A stretch of DNA of 64,000 bases, taken from positions 174,759-238,758 of the forward strand of contig NZ_WRPA01000006.1 in the NCBI RefSeq assembly GCF_009831655.1. Reading direction: 5' to 3'. The notes beneath the pieces were generated by a model. That model was not told where the DNA came from and ran no database searches. It saw nothing but the letters and a program-made list of their open reading frames with translations. The position numbers and the translations under genes were made by a program. This DNA comes from Shewanella insulae. GTDB taxonomy: Bacteria > Pseudomonadota > Gammaproteobacteria > Enterobacterales > Shewanellaceae. This document shows, one piece after another, positions 1 to 13,360 of the stretch; the first letter of the stretch is position 1; every line of letters starts with the position of its first letter.

Positions 1-1
1 T

Positions 2-148
2 GTGCTGACCATGAGTTCATCATCGGATGTGAAGACGCAGACGGCGGCCATCGAGCTGGAGCTTGAGCTGTATAATCTCGACGGCTTGTCCAGGGTGATT
101 GCTAAGTTGTCCCAGGTGAGCGGCGTTATTGAGGCGAGACGTCTCTAA
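2..148 (+). CDS. relA: RelA (p)ppGpp synthetase, C-terminal end only (5' truncated by window)
   Basis: Only the last 48 codons are inside the window. The reading frame runs from the edge and ends in TAA at 146-148. The peptide contains ELELELYNLDGLSRVIAKL and ends GVIEARRL, which is the pattern of the C-terminal ACT domain of RelA, where the protein ends on a beta strand with an R-R motif. RelA makes (p)ppGpp on stalled ribosomes during amino-acid starvation. Directly downstream lie a terminator and mazG; the relA-mazG pair is conserved in gammaproteobacteria. Identification from 48 residues is mostly by context plus the ACT-like tail. Confidence 0.75.
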   Translation: MLTMSSSSDVKTQTAAIELELELYNLDGLSRVIAKLSQVSGVIEARRL

Positions 149-178
149 CCTAATTCACCAATGAAACGATAAATTAAG

Positions 179-200
179 AGGCGGCCCTGGCCGCCTTTTT
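179..200 (+). terminator. Rho-independent terminator after relA
   Basis: A GC-rich inverted repeat, AGGCGG at 179-184 against CCGCCT at 191-196 with loop CCCTGG, is followed by five T residues. It lies 30 bases after the relA stop. The GAGGT ribosome site of mazG follows a few bases later, so mazG is probably expressed by read-through or from a nearby promoter. Confidence 0.7.
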
Positions 201-213
201 GATGAGGTAAGCG

Positions 214-1011
214 ATGCAGAGTAAATCAGATATTCAAAAGCTGCTGACTATCATGGAGCGGTTAAGAGACCCGATAACGGGTTGCCCCTGGGACAAGGCG
301 CAGAGCTATCAGACCATAGTGCCCTTTACCCTGGAAGAAGCCTTCGAGGTGGCCGATACCATAGAGCGCGGCGCCCTGGATGAGCTGCCGGGAGAGCTTG
401 GGGACCTGCTGTTTCAGGTGATCTTCTATTGCCAGTTGGGCAAGGAGCAGGGCAGGTTCGACTTTGATCTGGTGGTGGATAAGATCTGCACTAAGCTTAC
501 CGAGCGTCATCCCCATGTGTTTGGCGAGATGACACAGGCATCCAGCGAGTCGGTGCGCGAGACCTGGGAGAGCATCAAGGCCAAGGAGCGTGCCGGACGC
601 TCGCTACACTCTGTGCTTGACGATATTCCGCGGGCGCTACCAGCCCTGACCCGCGCGGCCAAGGTGCAGCGCCGGGTAGCGACTGTGGGCTTTGACTGGA
701 ACGACTTAGGGCCCGTGGTGGCTAAGATCCACGAGGAGATCGATGAGGTGATGGTGGAGGTCGCCGCCCAAGACAGAGACAAGATGGAAGATGAGCTGGG
801 GGACCTGCTGTTTGCCGTGGTTAATCTGGCCAGACACCTCAAGCTAGATCCGGAGCAGGCGCTACGCCGGGCGACCAATAAGTTCGAACATCGCTTTCGC
901 GGCGTCGAGGCCTTAGCCGCTCAGTCTGACAAAGCGATGCAGGAGCATAGCCTAGATGAACTGGATGCCTATTGGGAGCAAGTCAAGAAAAATGATCCCC
1001 TAAAAGACTAA
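214..1011 (+). CDS. mazG: Nucleoside triphosphate pyrophosphohydrolase MazG
   Basis: The protein (265 aa) hydrolyses NTPs and dNTPs to monophosphate and pyrophosphate. In E. coli it also counters MazEF toxicity by lowering ppGpp. Two MazG helical repeats are visible. The N-terminal one (residues about 30-80) has GCPWD, FTLEEAFEV and ELGDLLFQV. The C-terminal one (about 165-215) has KIHEEIDEVMVEV and EDELGDLLFAVVNLAR. The E-E-x-x-E and E-x-x-D metal ligands are present in both, as in full-length two-domain MazG, and length matches the E. coli protein (263 aa). The ATG at 214 follows GAGGT with seven-base spacing. It sits directly after relA, as in other gammaproteobacteria. Confidence 0.95.
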   Translation: MQSKSDIQKLLTIMERLRDPITGCPWDKAQSYQTIVPFTLEEAFEVADTIERGALDELPGELGDLLFQVIFYCQLGKEQGRFDFDLVVDKICTKLTERHPHVFGEMTQASSESVRETWESIKAKERAGRSLHSVLDDIPRALPALTRAAKVQRRVATVGFDWNDLGPVVAKIHEEIDEVMVEVAAQDRDKMEDELGDLLFAVVNLARHLKLDPEQALRRATNKFEHRFRGVEALAAQSDKAMQEHSLDELDAYWEQVKKNDPLKD

Positions 1012-1030
1012 AATAGTTGCCGTTACCTAT

Positions 1031-1059
1031 TTGTCGAATCCAAAGGGCTTTGATATAAT
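1031..1059 (+). promoter_or_regulatory. Candidate sigma-70 promoter of pyrG
   Basis: TTGTCG at 1031-1036 and a consensus TATAAT at 1054-1059 are separated by exactly 17 bases. This places a transcription start near 1066, about 55 bases before the pyrG start. No operator was recognised. Confidence 0.6.
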
Positions 1060-1061
1060 AA

Positions 1062-2759
<1,698 letters not shown>

Positions 2760-2772
2760 TCTTTATACAAGG

Positions 2773-2803
2773 GCCGCTTCCGACTCTCGGAGGCGGCTTT
2801 TTT
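2773..2803 (+). terminator. Rho-independent terminator after pyrG
   Basis: An 11-bp stem (GCCGCTTCCGA at 2773-2783 with TCGGAGGCGGC at 2787-2797, one G-T pair) closes a CTC loop and is followed by six T residues. It lies 13 bases after the pyrG stop. Confidence 0.92.
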
Positions 2804-2851
2804 GTTTCAGATGATGTAAATTTAGCGATAAGAATTTTAGTTTTGCATTAA

Positions 2852-4186
<1,335 letters not shown>

Positions 4187-4210
4187 CCGAGTTTTTACGG
4201 TTAATTTGGT

Positions 4211-4238
4211 AAAAGGCCACCACTTGGTGGCCTTTTTT
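4211..4238 (+). terminator. Rho-independent terminator after eno
   Basis: AAAGGCCACCA at 4212-4222 pairs with the following TGGTGGCCTTT across a very short loop and runs into a T tract. It lies about 25 bases after the eno stop. Confidence 0.92.
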
Positions 4239-4285
4239 GTTGTAATATCAGTTCAGCCTTTTAACAGAGATAAAGCCCATTAAGG

Positions 4286-4588
4286 ATGAAGCGACTTCTT
4301 ATCGCCATGTTTGTGCTGCTTGGTCTGCTCCAGTATCGACTCTGGTGGGGACAAAATAGCCTTCCCGAATCTTTTCAGCTGCAGGAACAGATCAAGCTGC
4401 AGCGTGAGAGTAACGCCAAACTCATCGAACGAAATCAGGTACTCAAAGAAGAGATTCTCGACCTTAGACGCGGTACCGAGGCGCTGGAAGAACGCGCCCG
4501 TAACGAGTTGGGGATGGTGAAACAGGGAGAGACCTTCTTTCGCGTAGTGGGTGAGCCTCAGCGTAAAGCCGAGATCGGCGGGCAATAG
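4286..4588 (+). CDS. ftsB: Cell division protein FtsB
   Basis: A 100-aa bitopic membrane protein of the divisome, where it bridges FtsL and FtsQ. The N-terminal membrane segment (residues 3-20, LLIAMFVLLGLLQYRLWWG) is followed by a coiled coil (about 30-70: LQEQIKLQRESNAKLIERN) and the conserved tail EERARNELGMVKQGETFFRVV. Length matches the family (E. coli 103 aa). It precedes ispD by 41 bases, the conserved ftsB-ispD-ispF order, and is probably co-transcribed with them. Confidence 0.95.
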   Translation: MKRLLIAMFVLLGLLQYRLWWGQNSLPESFQLQEQIKLQRESNAKLIERNQVLKEEILDLRRGTEALEERARNELGMVKQGETFFRVVGEPQRKAEIGGQ

Positions 4589-4629
4589 CCTCAGCCGGTT
4601 TCGCCTAAAACTGACACGAGTTAACACCG

Positions 4630-5358
4630 ATGACAAGTCGCATACAAGAGCTGGTTGCTATTGTACCCGCCGCCGGGATCGGCGCGCGAATGGGCGCCGA
4701 GATCCCCAAGCAATACCTGATGTTAAATCATCAACCTATTCTGGCGCACACCCTAGATCGCCTGTTGGAACATCCGCGTATCGACAAGGTGATCCTGGCC
4801 CTGAGTTCAGAAGATACCCACTTCGCCAAGCTGACCCAGGCGAGCCACCCCAAGCTGATGACAGTAATCGGCGGTAAAGAGCGCGCCGATTCTGTGCTGA
4901 ACGCCCTCAAGGCGGCACCGAGTGATGCCTGGGCGCTTGTGCATGATGCGGCCCGTCCCTGCTTAAGTGCGGCCGATATCGACAAGCTGATCGCCGCCTG
5001 TGAGACTGAAGCGGGTAGTCAGCAGGGGGCCATCCTCGCCATGCCGGTGCGGGACACCATGAAGCGTGCAGGCAAAGGCGGCGCGATACAAGAGACGGTA
5101 TGCCGCGAGAACCTCTGGCATGCGCTCACCCCTCAGCTGTTTCCCGTGACCAGTCTTAAGCAAAATTTGACCAAGGCCCTGGCGGAAGGTGTTGCCATTA
5201 CCGATGAGGCCTCGGCGATGGAGTGGGCCGGTGACCAGCCGCTGTTGGTTAGCGGGCGTTTCGACAACATCAAGGTGACCCATCCTGAGGATCTGCAGCT
5301 GGCGGCGCTGTTTCTGCAGGTGGCCGCGAGTGATTCCAATTCCAATACAGGTGAATGA
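4630..5358 (+). CDS. ispD: 2-C-methyl-D-erythritol 4-phosphate cytidylyltransferase
   Basis: Third enzyme of the non-mevalonate isoprenoid pathway; it transfers CMP from CTP to methylerythritol phosphate. The CTP-binding N-terminus AAGIGARMGAEIPKQYL is intact, and ALVHDAARPC and ITDEASAMEW are the other family blocks. At 242 aa it has the usual length. It lies three bases before ispF, so translation is probably coupled. In this pathway IspD and IspF flank IspE, which is not in the window. Confidence 0.97.
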   Translation: MTSRIQELVAIVPAAGIGARMGAEIPKQYLMLNHQPILAHTLDRLLEHPRIDKVILALSSEDTHFAKLTQASHPKLMTVIGGKERADSVLNALKAAPSDAWALVHDAARPCLSAADIDKLIAACETEAGSQQGAILAMPVRDTMKRAGKGGAIQETVCRENLWHALTPQLFPVTSLKQNLTKALAEGVAITDEASAMEWAGDQPLLVSGRFDNIKVTHPEDLQLAALFLQVAASDSNSNTGE

Positions 5359-5361
5359 CAG

Positions 5362-5847
5362 ATGAATATACGTATCGGCCATGGTTTCGATGTGCATAAA
5401 TTTGGCGGCGAGCTGCCGCTTATCCTAGGCGGCGTGGAAGTCCCCTATGATACTGGGCTGGTGGCCCATTCTGACGGTGACGTGGTGCTGCATGCCATTT
5501 CAGATGCGATTCTCGGCGCCATGGCGCTTGGAGATATCGGCAAACATTTTCCCGACACCGACCCAGAGTTTAAGGGGGCCGACAGCCGCGTGCTGCTGCG
5601 CCACTGCTACCGACTGGCGCTGGATAAGGGCTATCGGCTTGGCAACCTGGATGTCACTATTATTGCCCAGGCGCCTAAGATGCTGCCCCACATTCAGTCG
5701 ATACGCGAGTGTCTGAGCGCAGATCTTGAAAGTGACGTAGACGCGATCAACGTTAAGGCCACCACCACTGAGAAGCTTGGCTTTACCGGACGCAAAGAGG
5801 GGATAGCGGTGGAAGCCGTGGTGCTGATGTGCGCCGCCCCGAGATAA
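5362..5847 (+). CDS. ispF: 2-C-methyl-D-erythritol 2,4-cyclodiphosphate synthase
   Basis: Forms the cyclic diphosphate intermediate of the methylerythritol phosphate pathway. The zinc ligands are in the N-terminal GHGFDVHKF (D8 and H10), with the third in [13 protein letters not shown]. The remaining family blocks [14 protein letters not shown] and [17 protein letters not shown] are present. The 161-aa length fits the trimeric enzyme (E. coli 159 aa). It lies three bases after ispD and nine before truD, in one compact transcription unit. Confidence 0.97.
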   Translation: MNIRIGHGFDVHKFGGELPLILGGVEVPYDTGLVAHSDGDVVLHAISDAILGAMALGDIGKHFPDTDPEFKGADSRVLLRHCYRLALDKGYRLGNLDVTIIAQAPKMLPHIQSIRECLSADLESDVDAINVKATTTEKLGFTGRKEGIAVEAVVLMCAAPR

Positions 5848-5856
5848 GAGAGAGTT

Positions 5857-6924
5857 ATGACCCCACTACACTATTTGCATGGCCAGCCCGAGGCGAGCGC
5901 CGACCTAAGAACCTTCAACAGCGACTTTATCGTGCAGGAGATCTTGCCATTCCTCCCGACGGGCGAGGGCGAGCATCATATGCTGCACATTCGCAAGGAG
6001 GGGTTAAATACCGCCGATGTGGCGCGCATGCTCTCAAGTTTTTCCGGGGTGCACCCTAAAGAGGTGACCTTTGCCGGGCAAAAAGATAGGCACGCCATCA
6101 CAGAGCAGTGGTTTGGGGTGCGTATTCCCGGCAAGAGTATGCCCGACTGGCAGTCGCTCAACAGCGAGCAGCTCACCGTGCTTTCCAGTGCCCGTCACGG
6201 CAAGAAGCTGCGCACCGGCGCCCTGGCGGGTAACCGTTTCACCTTAACCCTAAGGGCCGTGTCTGACATGGATGCGCTGGTGCGGCGCATCGAGCTGATT
6301 AAAGCCACTGGCGTGCCTAACTATTTTGGTGAGCAACGCTTCGGTCATGATGGTAAGAACCTGATTTTCGGTCGTCAGATGCTCGCTGGACGCAAGAAGG
6401 TGAAAGACAGAAATAAGCGCAGCATCTTTCTCTCGGCGGTGCGCTCTCATCTCTTCAACCAGGTAGTGAGCGAGCGCTTGCGTCAACAAGAGCTCAAAAC
6501 ACTCGATGGCGACTGTGTAATGCTGGCCGGCAGCAAGAGCTACTTCGTAGCCAACCCCTGGGATGGCGAGCTGAATGGCCGCCTGGCGGAAAAAGATATT
6601 CAACTCTCGGCGCCCATGTGGGGTAGGGGGCAGGCGCTGTGCGAGGCCGAGGCGTTAGCCTTCGAGAAGAGCGTTTGTGACCAGTACCCAGAGGATCTTG
6701 CCGGTCTCGAGCAGGCGGGGCTGAATCAGGAGCGTCGCCCGCTGCTCCTAGCGCCCCAGCAGCTAAGCTATGAGATCCAGGATGACACCTTAGTGCTCAA
6801 GTTTGCTCTGCCGGCTGGCAGTTTTGCGACCTCAGTGCTAAGGGAACTGGTGAATTATCAAGATGTCAAAGAGCGGGAATATCAGGCCAGAAAGGCAGCA
6901 GCGAGCGAGCAAGCCCATGATTAA
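5857..6924 (+). CDS. truD: tRNA pseudouridine(13) synthase TruD
   Basis: Isomerises U13 of tRNA-Glu to pseudouridine. The catalytic aspartate sits in FAGQKDRHA (about residue 80), and the downstream [12 protein letters not shown] and [10 protein letters not shown] blocks are typical of TruD. Length is 355 aa (E. coli 349). It follows ispF by nine bases, and its stop overlaps the surE start by eight bases, so the two are probably translationally coupled. Confidence 0.95.
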   Translation: MTPLHYLHGQPEASADLRTFNSDFIVQEILPFLPTGEGEHHMLHIRKEGLNTADVARMLSSFSGVHPKEVTFAGQKDRHAITEQWFGVRIPGKSMPDWQSLNSEQLTVLSSARHGKKLRTGALAGNRFTLTLRAVSDMDALVRRIELIKATGVPNYFGEQRFGHDGKNLIFGRQMLAGRKKVKDRNKRSIFLSAVRSHLFNQVVSERLRQQELKTLDGDCVMLAGSKSYFVANPWDGELNGRLAEKDIQLSAPMWGRGQALCEAEALAFEKSVCDQYPEDLAGLEQAGLNQERRPLLLAPQQLSYEIQDDTLVLKFALPAGSFATSVLRELVNYQDVKEREYQARKAAASEQAHD

Positions 6925-7666
6925 GATATTGGTAAGCAATGATGATGGCATCACGGCGCCGGGGATCGCGGCCCTGTCCAATGCCCTGGCAAAGCATTTT
7001 GACGTGATGACGGTCGGTCCGGATCGTAACTGTTCGGGTGCCAGTAATTCGTTAACCTTGACTAACCCTTTGCGAATTAATAAGTTAGATAATGGTTATA
7101 TTTCCGTCAGCGGAACGCCGACCGATTGCGTGCATCTGGCGATCCGTGAGTTTTATGCCAATGAGCCGGATATCGTGGTCTCCGGTATCAATGCCGGGGC
7201 TAATATGGGGGATGATACCCTCTATTCCGGAACAGTCGCGGCGGCGATGGAGGGGCGTTTCCTCGGTTTTCCAGCCATTGCCATCTCTCTGGTGGGGCGA
7301 GAGCTGAAGCACTATGACACGGCGGCCTATTATGCCTGTAAGATAGTGGCCGGTTTGATCGATAGCCCCATCGCATCGGATCAGATCTTAAATGTGAATG
7401 TACCGGACCTGCCGTTGGATGAGATCAAGGGCATTAGAGTCACCAGGCTTGGGGCCAGACACAGGGCCGAAGGCATGGTGCGCATGCAAGATCCTGCCGG
7501 AAGGGATATATTTTGGCTCGGCCCACCAGGTGAGGAGCAAGATGCCAGCGAAGGCACAGACTTTCACGCCGTGGCCAACGGCTATGTGTCAGTCACACCC
7601 TTGACGGTAGATCTGACCGCATTTGAACAAGTACCAAAAATAAAGCAATGGATAGAGCAATTATGA
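6917..7666 (+). CDS. surE: 5'/3'-nucleotidase SurE
   Basis: A metal-dependent phosphatase acting on nucleoside monophosphates and short polyphosphate; with Pcm it belongs to the stationary-phase survival set next to rpoS. The N-terminus [16 protein letters not shown] carries the Asp-Asp metal site, and [14 protein letters not shown] and [11 protein letters not shown] are the other signature blocks. An upstream in-frame start at 6863 would lie inside truD and add 18 non-conserved residues, so the ATG at 6917 (249 aa) is preferred. The stop overlaps the pcm start in an ATGA. Confidence 0.96.
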   Translation: MIKILVSNDDGITAPGIAALSNALAKHFDVMTVGPDRNCSGASNSLTLTNPLRINKLDNGYISVSGTPTDCVHLAIREFYANEPDIVVSGINAGANMGDDTLYSGTVAAAMEGRFLGFPAIAISLVGRELKHYDTAAYYACKIVAGLIDSPIASDQILNVNVPDLPLDEIKGIRVTRLGARHRAEGMVRMQDPAGRDIFWLGPPGEEQDASEGTDFHAVANGYVSVTPLTVDLTAFEQVPKIKQWIEQL

Positions 7667-8298
7667 ATGGGGTAGCCACCACGGCGGCATTGAATCTGGC
7701 ACGTCACCTTCAGGGGGCGGGGATTGCTAATGCCGATGTCTTATCTGTGGTGGCGAAAACGCCACGAGAATTGTTTCTCGACGCAGCCCTGGGCCACAAG
7801 GCCTATGAAAATACTGCTCTGCCCATAGGCCAGGGACAAACCATCTCTCAACCTTATATCGTGGCGCGTATGACCGAGCTACTGCTTGAGTCTCATCCCA
7901 AGCGGGTATTGGAAATAGGCACTGGTTCTGGCTATCAGGCGGCTATTTTGGCGCAGCTGGTGGACGAGCTCTGCACGGTTGAGCGGATCAAGAGCCTGCA
8001 GATCCAGGCGCGGCAACGTCTCAAGCGGCTCGATCTGCATAATGTCTCCTTTAAATATGGCGACGGCTGGAAGGGGTGGGCCAACAAGGGCCCCTTCGAC
8101 GCCATCATGGTGACGGCTGCCGCCAGCAGCTTGCCCCAGGCGTTACTGCAACAGCTGGCCGATGGCGGTGTACTGGTGATCCCCGTAGGAGAAGAGACCC
8201 AACAGTTGATGCGTGTGGTTCGCAGTGGCGATCAATTTCATTCCCAGACCATAGAGATGGTGAAGTTTGTGCCTTTGGTCAATGGTGAACTTGCCTAG
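7663..8298 (+). CDS. pcm: Protein-L-isoaspartate O-methyltransferase
   Basis: Repairs age-damaged isoaspartyl residues by SAM-dependent methylation. The SAM motif is [16 protein letters not shown], preceded by the PIMT signature [19 protein letters not shown]. Two starts are possible: ATG 7648 and ATG 7663. The second is preferred because it forms an ATGA overlap with the surE stop and gives 211 aa, close to the E. coli 208 aa. The surE-pcm-nlpD-rpoS order is conserved. Confidence 0.94.
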   Translation: MNGVATTAALNLARHLQGAGIANADVLSVVAKTPRELFLDAALGHKAYENTALPIGQGQTISQPYIVARMTELLLESHPKRVLEIGTGSGYQAAILAQLVDELCTVERIKSLQIQARQRLKRLDLHNVSFKYGDGWKGWANKGPFDAIMVTAAASSLPQALLQQLADGGVLVIPVGEETQQLMRVVRSGDQFHSQTIEMVKFVPLVNGELA

Positions 8299-8345
8299 TG
8301 GTCGTTATGTCTTGCGCCGATTCAAAAGAAAGTAGGGGAGCCGCT

Positions 8346-9278
8346 ATGCTAAGCCCCCCGAATCGGTTTATGTTTTTTCATCGTCCTCTCCTAATAGCGT
8401 GCGTCTTCGCGTTTGTCGGTCTGTTGAGCGGGTGTAGCTTTCAGGCGCATACTCCTGCCCCCGTCGTAAACGTCAACACGCCGGTGAAGAAAGCCTATAA
8501 GCGGGGAGGCCTCACCTCCGACCACTACAAGGTGAAGCGTGGTGACACCCTCTACTCGATCGCTTGGGCGGCTAACAAAGATTTTGCCGAAATAGCCCGA
8601 TATAACGGGCTTCGTAAGCCCTATACCATCTATCCGGGGCAGGTTTTAAAGCTTAAATCGACAAACACTGTTACAAATAGAAAGACCAAGTACAACGCTC
8701 AGGTATCGAGCAAAAAAACGCAACCAAAGACGGTGAAAAGTCAACCTAAACAAACAGTTAAGCCTAAGCAGCAGACGACCGCCAGTAAAATGACACCGGC
8801 GAAAAAATCGCTTGATCGGGGCGATAAATCTGCGTACGCTGTAACAACTGGTCAACAAAATGTTAACGGTGTTATCCACAAGCCCAGTAGCACCCTACCT
8901 AAGAAGGTTCAGCGCTGGCATTGGCCCGTTAAGGGCAAGTTGATCGGCAAATTCTCTACCAAGGAACAAGGTAATAAAGGAATTAAGATCGCAGGATCCC
9001 GAGGCGATCGCATTCAGGCCGCCGCCGATGGGCGCGTGGTGTATGCGGGAAATGCGCTAAGAGGATATGGCAATCTGGTGATCATTAAGCATAGCGATGA
9101 CTATCTCAGTGCTTATGCCCATGCCGATAAGATCTTAGTAAAAGAGAAGCAGTTCGTTACCGCAGGACAAACAGTAGCGAGTATGGGACAAACGGGCACC
9201 AATAGGGTGATGCTGCATTTCGAAATTCGGTATCACGGTAAATCCGTCGACCCACTTAAATTTTTGCCTAAATCATAA
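8346..9278 (+). CDS. nlpD: Murein hydrolase activator NlpD (LysM and degenerate LytM lipoprotein)
   Basis: An outer-membrane lipoprotein that activates the AmiC amidase during septal splitting. The signal peptide ends in LLSGC (Cys30 from the ATG at 8346). A LysM domain follows (HYKVKRGDTLYSIAWAANKDF), then a Lys/Gln/Thr-rich linker, then a C-terminal M23/LytM domain. That domain has lost metal ligands: the first HxxxD is replaced around NKGIKIAG. This is the NlpD/EnvC pattern, implying activator rather than hydrolase. In-frame starts exist upstream at 8298 and 8307, but ATG 8346 has a good AGGGGAG site. In E. coli the main rpoS promoter lies inside nlpD, and the same is likely here. Confidence 0.92.
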   Translation: MLSPPNRFMFFHRPLLIACVFAFVGLLSGCSFQAHTPAPVVNVNTPVKKAYKRGGLTSDHYKVKRGDTLYSIAWAANKDFAEIARYNGLRKPYTIYPGQVLKLKSTNTVTNRKTKYNAQVSSKKTQPKTVKSQPKQTVKPKQQTTASKMTPAKKSLDRGDKSAYAVTTGQQNVNGVIHKPSSTLPKKVQRWHWPVKGKLIGKFSTKEQGNKGIKIAGSRGDRIQAAADGRVVYAGNALRGYGNLVIIKHSDDYLSAYAHADKILVKEKQFVTAGQTVASMGQTGTNRVMLHFEIRYHGKSVDPLKFLPKS

Positions 9279-9355
9279 TTTTATAGGCGCCATTTTGGCA
9301 ATTGGAGGACAGTAAAGTGCAGTAAATTAGCATGTAAAATTTGGGAGAGCATATT

Positions 9356-10330
9356 ATGGGTCGTAAACAATCTACCGCCGTGGCGGAGCCCTTGGTTGAC
9401 TTGTCTAAGAATGAGTCTGATCTATCAGCTAGCAACAGCAAGGAGGTAATGAAAGACGCAGAACTAGAACAGCAAGTACAAGATGACTTACAAAAGAACT
9501 TAGATGCCACACAGTTGTATCTGAGTGAAATTGGATTTTCCCCCCTATTGAGTGCGGAAGAGGAGGTTTATTTCTCACGTAAGGCCCTAAAAGGCTGTGA
9601 TAAATCTCGCAACCGTATGATTGAGAGTAATCTCAGACTCGTCGTAAAAATTGCACGTCGTTATAATAATCGTGGTTTAGCCTTACTGGATCTGATTGAA
9701 GAAGGTAACTTAGGTTTGATCCGCGCGGTCGAGAAATTCGATCCCGAACGCGGCTTCCGTTTTTCAACCTATGCCACCTGGTGGATCCGTCAGACCATAG
9801 AACGTGCCATCATGAACCAAACCCGTACTATTCGCCTGCCTATTCATGTGGTGAAGGAACTGAATGTTTACCTTCGCACCGCCAGGGAACTCGCGCACAA
9901 GCTAGATCATGAGCCTACCGCCGAAGAGATCGCCGAGCAGTTAGACTTGCCAAGTAGCGATGTGAGCAAGATGCTTAAGCTTAATGAGCGTATTACCTCG
10001 GTCGATACCCCACTCGGTGGCGACAACGATAAGGCACTGCTGGACGTATTAGCCGATGACGATAGCGTGGGCCCAGACTACAAGGTGCAAGACGATGATA
10101 TGTCTAAGTCTGTTGTGCGCTGGCTCGACGAGCTGAACAGCAAACAGAGAGAGGTTCTTGCCCGCCGTTTTGGTCTACTTGGCTATGAGCCATCGACCCT
10201 TGAGAATGTCGGTAAAGAGATAGGTCTCACCCGAGAGAGAGTTCGTCAGATCCAGGTGGAAGCCCTGAAGCGGTTGAGGGATCTGCTCAGTGCACAAGGA
10301 TTATCGGTAGAAGCTATCTTCAGAGTATAA
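9356..10330 (+). CDS. rpoS: RNA polymerase sigma factor RpoS (sigma-38)
   Basis: Master sigma factor of stationary phase and general stress. Region 1.2/2 is visible as [24 protein letters not shown] and [12 protein letters not shown], with the core-binding and -10 recognition helix in [18 protein letters not shown] and [17 protein letters not shown]. Region 4 has [21 protein letters not shown]. The acceptable start at 9341 is a TTG; ATG 9356 has GGGAGAG eight bases upstream and gives 324 aa, close to the E. coli 330 aa. It is the last gene of the forward run and faces mutS across a shared terminator. Confidence 0.96.
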   Translation: MGRKQSTAVAEPLVDLSKNESDLSASNSKEVMKDAELEQQVQDDLQKNLDATQLYLSEIGFSPLLSAEEEVYFSRKALKGCDKSRNRMIESNLRLVVKIARRYNNRGLALLDLIEEGNLGLIRAVEKFDPERGFRFSTYATWWIRQTIERAIMNQTRTIRLPIHVVKELNVYLRTARELAHKLDHEPTAEEIAEQLDLPSSDVSKMLKLNERITSVDTPLGGDNDKALLDVLADDDSVGPDYKVQDDDMSKSVVRWLDELNSKQREVLARRFGLLGYEPSTLENVGKEIGLTRERVRQIQVEALKRLRDLLSAQGLSVEAIFRV

Positions 10331-10515
10331 AATGGGTATCGGGGTGTAGGCTTAAGGACCGACTGCAATAATCTTGATATCGCCTATTTTGGTTACTGTT
10401 GGTGTCTTATGTTGTAACCATTGGGCTATAAAAAATGCTAGCGTCTTATGGAGAAAATAAGCGGTAAGTGTCCTAAGGTGTAACCTGTGTCTTGAAGAGC
10501 CGACCCCAGAATAAA

Positions 10516-10545
10516 AAAAAGCGCACCCTAAGAGGTGCGCTTTTT
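10516..10545. terminator. Bidirectional terminator between rpoS and mutS
   Basis: GCGCACC (10521-10527) pairs with GGTGCGC (10534-10540), flanked by AAAAA and TTTTT, so it can stop transcripts from both strands. The 185 bases between the rpoS stop and this hairpin contain no convincing ORF and are most simply the rpoS 3' UTR. Confidence 0.88.
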
Positions 10546-10602
10546 GCTATCTAGGTTTTGAAAGTCAACTGAGCTCTATTTACCTTTAAGCTCTCAATTA
10601 TC

Positions 10603-13170
10603 CTAGCGTAGCTGCTTGAGCTCATAGAGGAGATCCAGTGCCTGTCTCGGTGTTAGGCTATCGGGATCTATGGTATCTAACCTGTCTAAGGCCTGTGAGG
10701 TTTCCGGCATGGCCAGACTCAGCTGGGCCTGTCTCAGTTCGGGGAGCCCCTCCTCTCTATCCCGGCTCTCAAGATGATGCAGCTTGTGCTTGGCGGCCTG
10801 AACCACCTTGGCCGGAACCCCGGCCAGCGCCGCCACCTGAAGGCCATAACTCTTACTCGCCGCCCCCTCCTGTACCGCGTGCATGAAGGCAATGGTATCG
10901 TCATGCTCTATGGCATCAAGATGTACGTTGGCCACGTTTTCCATCTGCTCCGGCAGCTGTGTCAACTCGAAATAGTGGGTGGCGAACAGGGTCATAGACT
11001 TTAAATTTTGTGCCAGATGTTCGGCGGCGGACCAGGCCAGCGACAGACCATCATAGGTCGAGGTGCCGCGGCCAATCTCGTCCATCAACACCAGGCTCTC
11101 TGGCGTGGCGTTATGCAGTATGTTGGCGGTTTCCGTCATCTCTACCATGAAGGTCGAGCGGCCTGAGGCGAGATCGTCTGCGGCGCCGATGCGGGTAAAG
11201 ATGCGATCCACGGGGCCAATGGCGGCCTTCTGGGCCGGTACGAAGCTGCCGATATGGGCCATCAGGGTGATCAGTGCCACCTGACGCATATAGGTCGACT
11301 TACCGCCCATGTTAGGACCTGTCACGATCAGCATACGCCTTGCCGGGTCGAGGGTGACAGGGTTGGCAATAAACGGCGTCTGACTGACGCGCTCGACCAC
11401 TGGGTGCCTTCCCGCCTCGATATGTATGCCGCCCTGGGCCGTGAGCTCTGGTCTATGATAGTCCAGCTGTTCGGCCCGCTCGGCGAAGTTGGTGATCACG
11501 TCAAGCTCGGCGGCCGCGCGGGCAAAGGCCTGCAGCTCGTGTAGGCGGGGCATCAGTAGATCGAACAGCTCTTCCCACAGCTGTTTCTCAAGCGCTAGCG
11601 CCTTGCCCTGACTGGAGAGCACCTTCTCCTCATGTTCTTTCAGCTCGGCGACTATGTATCGCTCGGTATTTTTCAGTGTCTGTCTACGCTGGTAGCTCAT
11701 AGGCACCAGATCCGACTCGCGGCGACTCACCTCTATGTAGTAGCCGTGCACCCGGTTGTAGCCCACCTTCAGGGTCGAGGCGCCGGTGGCCGCCTTCTCC
11801 CGTGCTTCCAGCTCGGCGAGGTAGTCGGTGGCGCCCTGACTGAGCCTGCGCCATTCATCCAGCTCGCTGTGATAGCCCTCTTTGAGCACCCCACCGTCGC
11901 GGATCAGCATAGGCGGATTATCGACGATGGCGCGGCTGAGCAGGGCGCGCTCCTCGGGGAAGTCTCCCAGGTGACTCGAGAGGGTCTTGAGATGAGGGCT
12001 GTTGCAGTCAGCTAGCTGTTGTTGTATCTCGGGCAGCAGAGCTAGGGCCTGACGCAGACGGGCAAAGTCACGTGGGCGTGCGCTACGAATGGCCAGACGC
12101 GCCGTGATACGTTCTATGTCACCCAAGGCTTTTAGCTGTTCATGTAGGCTTTCGTGATAGCCATTGTCCAGCAGCTCGTCGATGGCATCATGACGGGCGC
12201 GGATGATGTTGTGGTTACGCAGCGGCTCGTGGATCCAGCGTTGTAACATACGGCTACCCATAGGGGTCGCCGTGTTGTCCAGTACCGAGGCCAGGGTGTT
12301 GTCGCTACCGCCTTGCAGGTTGCGGGTCAGTTCCAGGTTCTTACGGGTGGCCGCATCCAGTACTATGCTGTCGCACTGGTTGAAACGGGTGATAGCGTTG
12401 ATATGGGGCAGGGCGGTTCGCTGGGTATCTTTTACATACTGGATAAGACAGCCGGCCGCCTGTAGCGATAGCCTGACTTCCCCCAGGCCAAAGCCATAGA
12501 GATCTTTGGTACCGAACTGTTCCAGCAGCAGCTTGTAACTGGTGTCGTAGTCGAACTCCCATTCCGGGCGGCGACGCTTACCCGACAGTGAGGCGATCAA
12601 AGCCGGCTCGCTGAAATCTTCGCTGTAGAGCAGCTCTGCGGGGTTGGTGCGTTGCAGCTCGGCTTCCAGCGCCTCTTTGCTGGCCAGCTCGGTGACCACG
12701 AAGCGCCCGGATGAGACATCCAGGGTCGCGTAACCAAAGCCCACCTTGCCATGATAGACGGCGGCCAGCAGGTTGTCTTGTCGCTCTTGTAGCAGAGCCT
12801 CATCTGTGAGGGTACCCGGGGTGACAATACGGACAATCTTACGCTCCACCGGGCCCTTGGTGGTGGCGGGATCGCCTATCTGCTCGCAGATGGCTACTGA
12901 TACCCTGAGCTGTACCAGTTTGGCCAGATAACCTTCCACCGCATGGTAGGGGATACCGGCCATGGGGATAGGGTCACCGCCGCTCTTGCCGCGGGCAGTC
13001 AGGGAGATCCCCAGCAGCTCTGAGGCCAGCTTAGCATCGTCGTAGAAGAGCTCGTAAAAATCTCCCATACGATAAAAAAGCAACATATCTGGGGTTTCGG
13101 CCTTCAGCGTCAGATATTGACGCATCATGGGGGTGTGCTTTTCAAGATGTTGAGTATCGATGGCGTTCAT
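10603..13170 (-). CDS. mutS: DNA mismatch repair protein MutS
   Basis: Recognises mismatches and recruits MutL. Residues 1-120 hold the mismatch-binding domain with [11 protein letters not shown], including the Phe-x-Glu wedge. The ATPase domain (from about 600) has Walker [15 protein letters not shown], Walker [16 protein letters not shown] and the ATHYFELT switch. Length is 855 aa (E. coli 853). It is convergent with rpoS and divergent from recA, a conserved arrangement. The annotated ATG begins [20 protein letters not shown], directly on the conserved N-terminus. Confidence 0.97.
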   Translation of the reverse strand: MNAIDTQHLEKHTPMMRQYLTLKAETPDMLLFYRMGDFYELFYDDAKLASELLGISLTARGKSGGDPIPMAGIPYHAVEGYLAKLVQLRVSVAICEQIGDPATTKGPVERKIVRIVTPGTLTDEALLQERQDNLLAAVYHGKVGFGYATLDVSSGRFVVTELASKEALEAELQRTNPAELLYSEDFSEPALIASLSGKRRRPEWEFDYDTSYKLLLEQFGTKDLYGFGLGEVRLSLQAAGCLIQYVKDTQRTALPHINAITRFNQCDSIVLDAATRKNLELTRNLQGGSDNTLASVLDNTATPMGSRMLQRWIHEPLRNHNIIRARHDAIDELLDNGYHESLHEQLKALGDIERITARLAIRSARPRDFARLRQALALLPEIQQQLADCNSPHLKTLSSHLGDFPEERALLSRAIVDNPPMLIRDGGVLKEGYHSELDEWRRLSQGATDYLAELEAREKAATGASTLKVGYNRVHGYYIEVSRRESDLVPMSYQRRQTLKNTERYIVAELKEHEEKVLSSQGKALALEKQLWEELFDLLMPRLHELQAFARAAAELDVITNFAERAEQLDYHRPELTAQGGIHIEAGRHPVVERVSQTPFIANPVTLDPARRMLIVTGPNMGGKSTYMRQVALITLMAHIGSFVPAQKAAIGPVDRIFTRIGAADDLASGRSTFMVEMTETANILHNATPESLVLMDEIGRGTSTYDGLSLAWSAAEHLAQNLKSMTLFATHYFELTQLPEQMENVANVHLDAIEHDDTIAFMHAVQEGAASKSYGLQVAALAGVPAKVVQAAKHKLHHLESRDREEGLPELRQAQLSLAMPETSQALDRLDTIDPDSLTPRQALDLLYELKQLR

Positions 13171-13360
13171 GAGTTAACCAAGATTTCCTGCTGCAAAAAT
13201 GTCTGTGAGAGCCCTGTGGCTTGGACAGAATGAATGGCCTCAATACTAACAATAAAATGATGGCGGTTGCGCGTTTATCCTGCCTGTTTGGGTAAATTTA
13301 GTGCTAATGCGCTTGAGAGCATTTGACCTGTTTTGATTAAGGAAGGACAAAAATAATCGC

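Noticed and set aside
10331..10515. Possible Csr-type small RNA after rpoS
   Set aside because: A few GGA/AGGA triplets occur but not in a repeated hairpin array, and no promoter is evident; best read as the rpoS 3' UTR.
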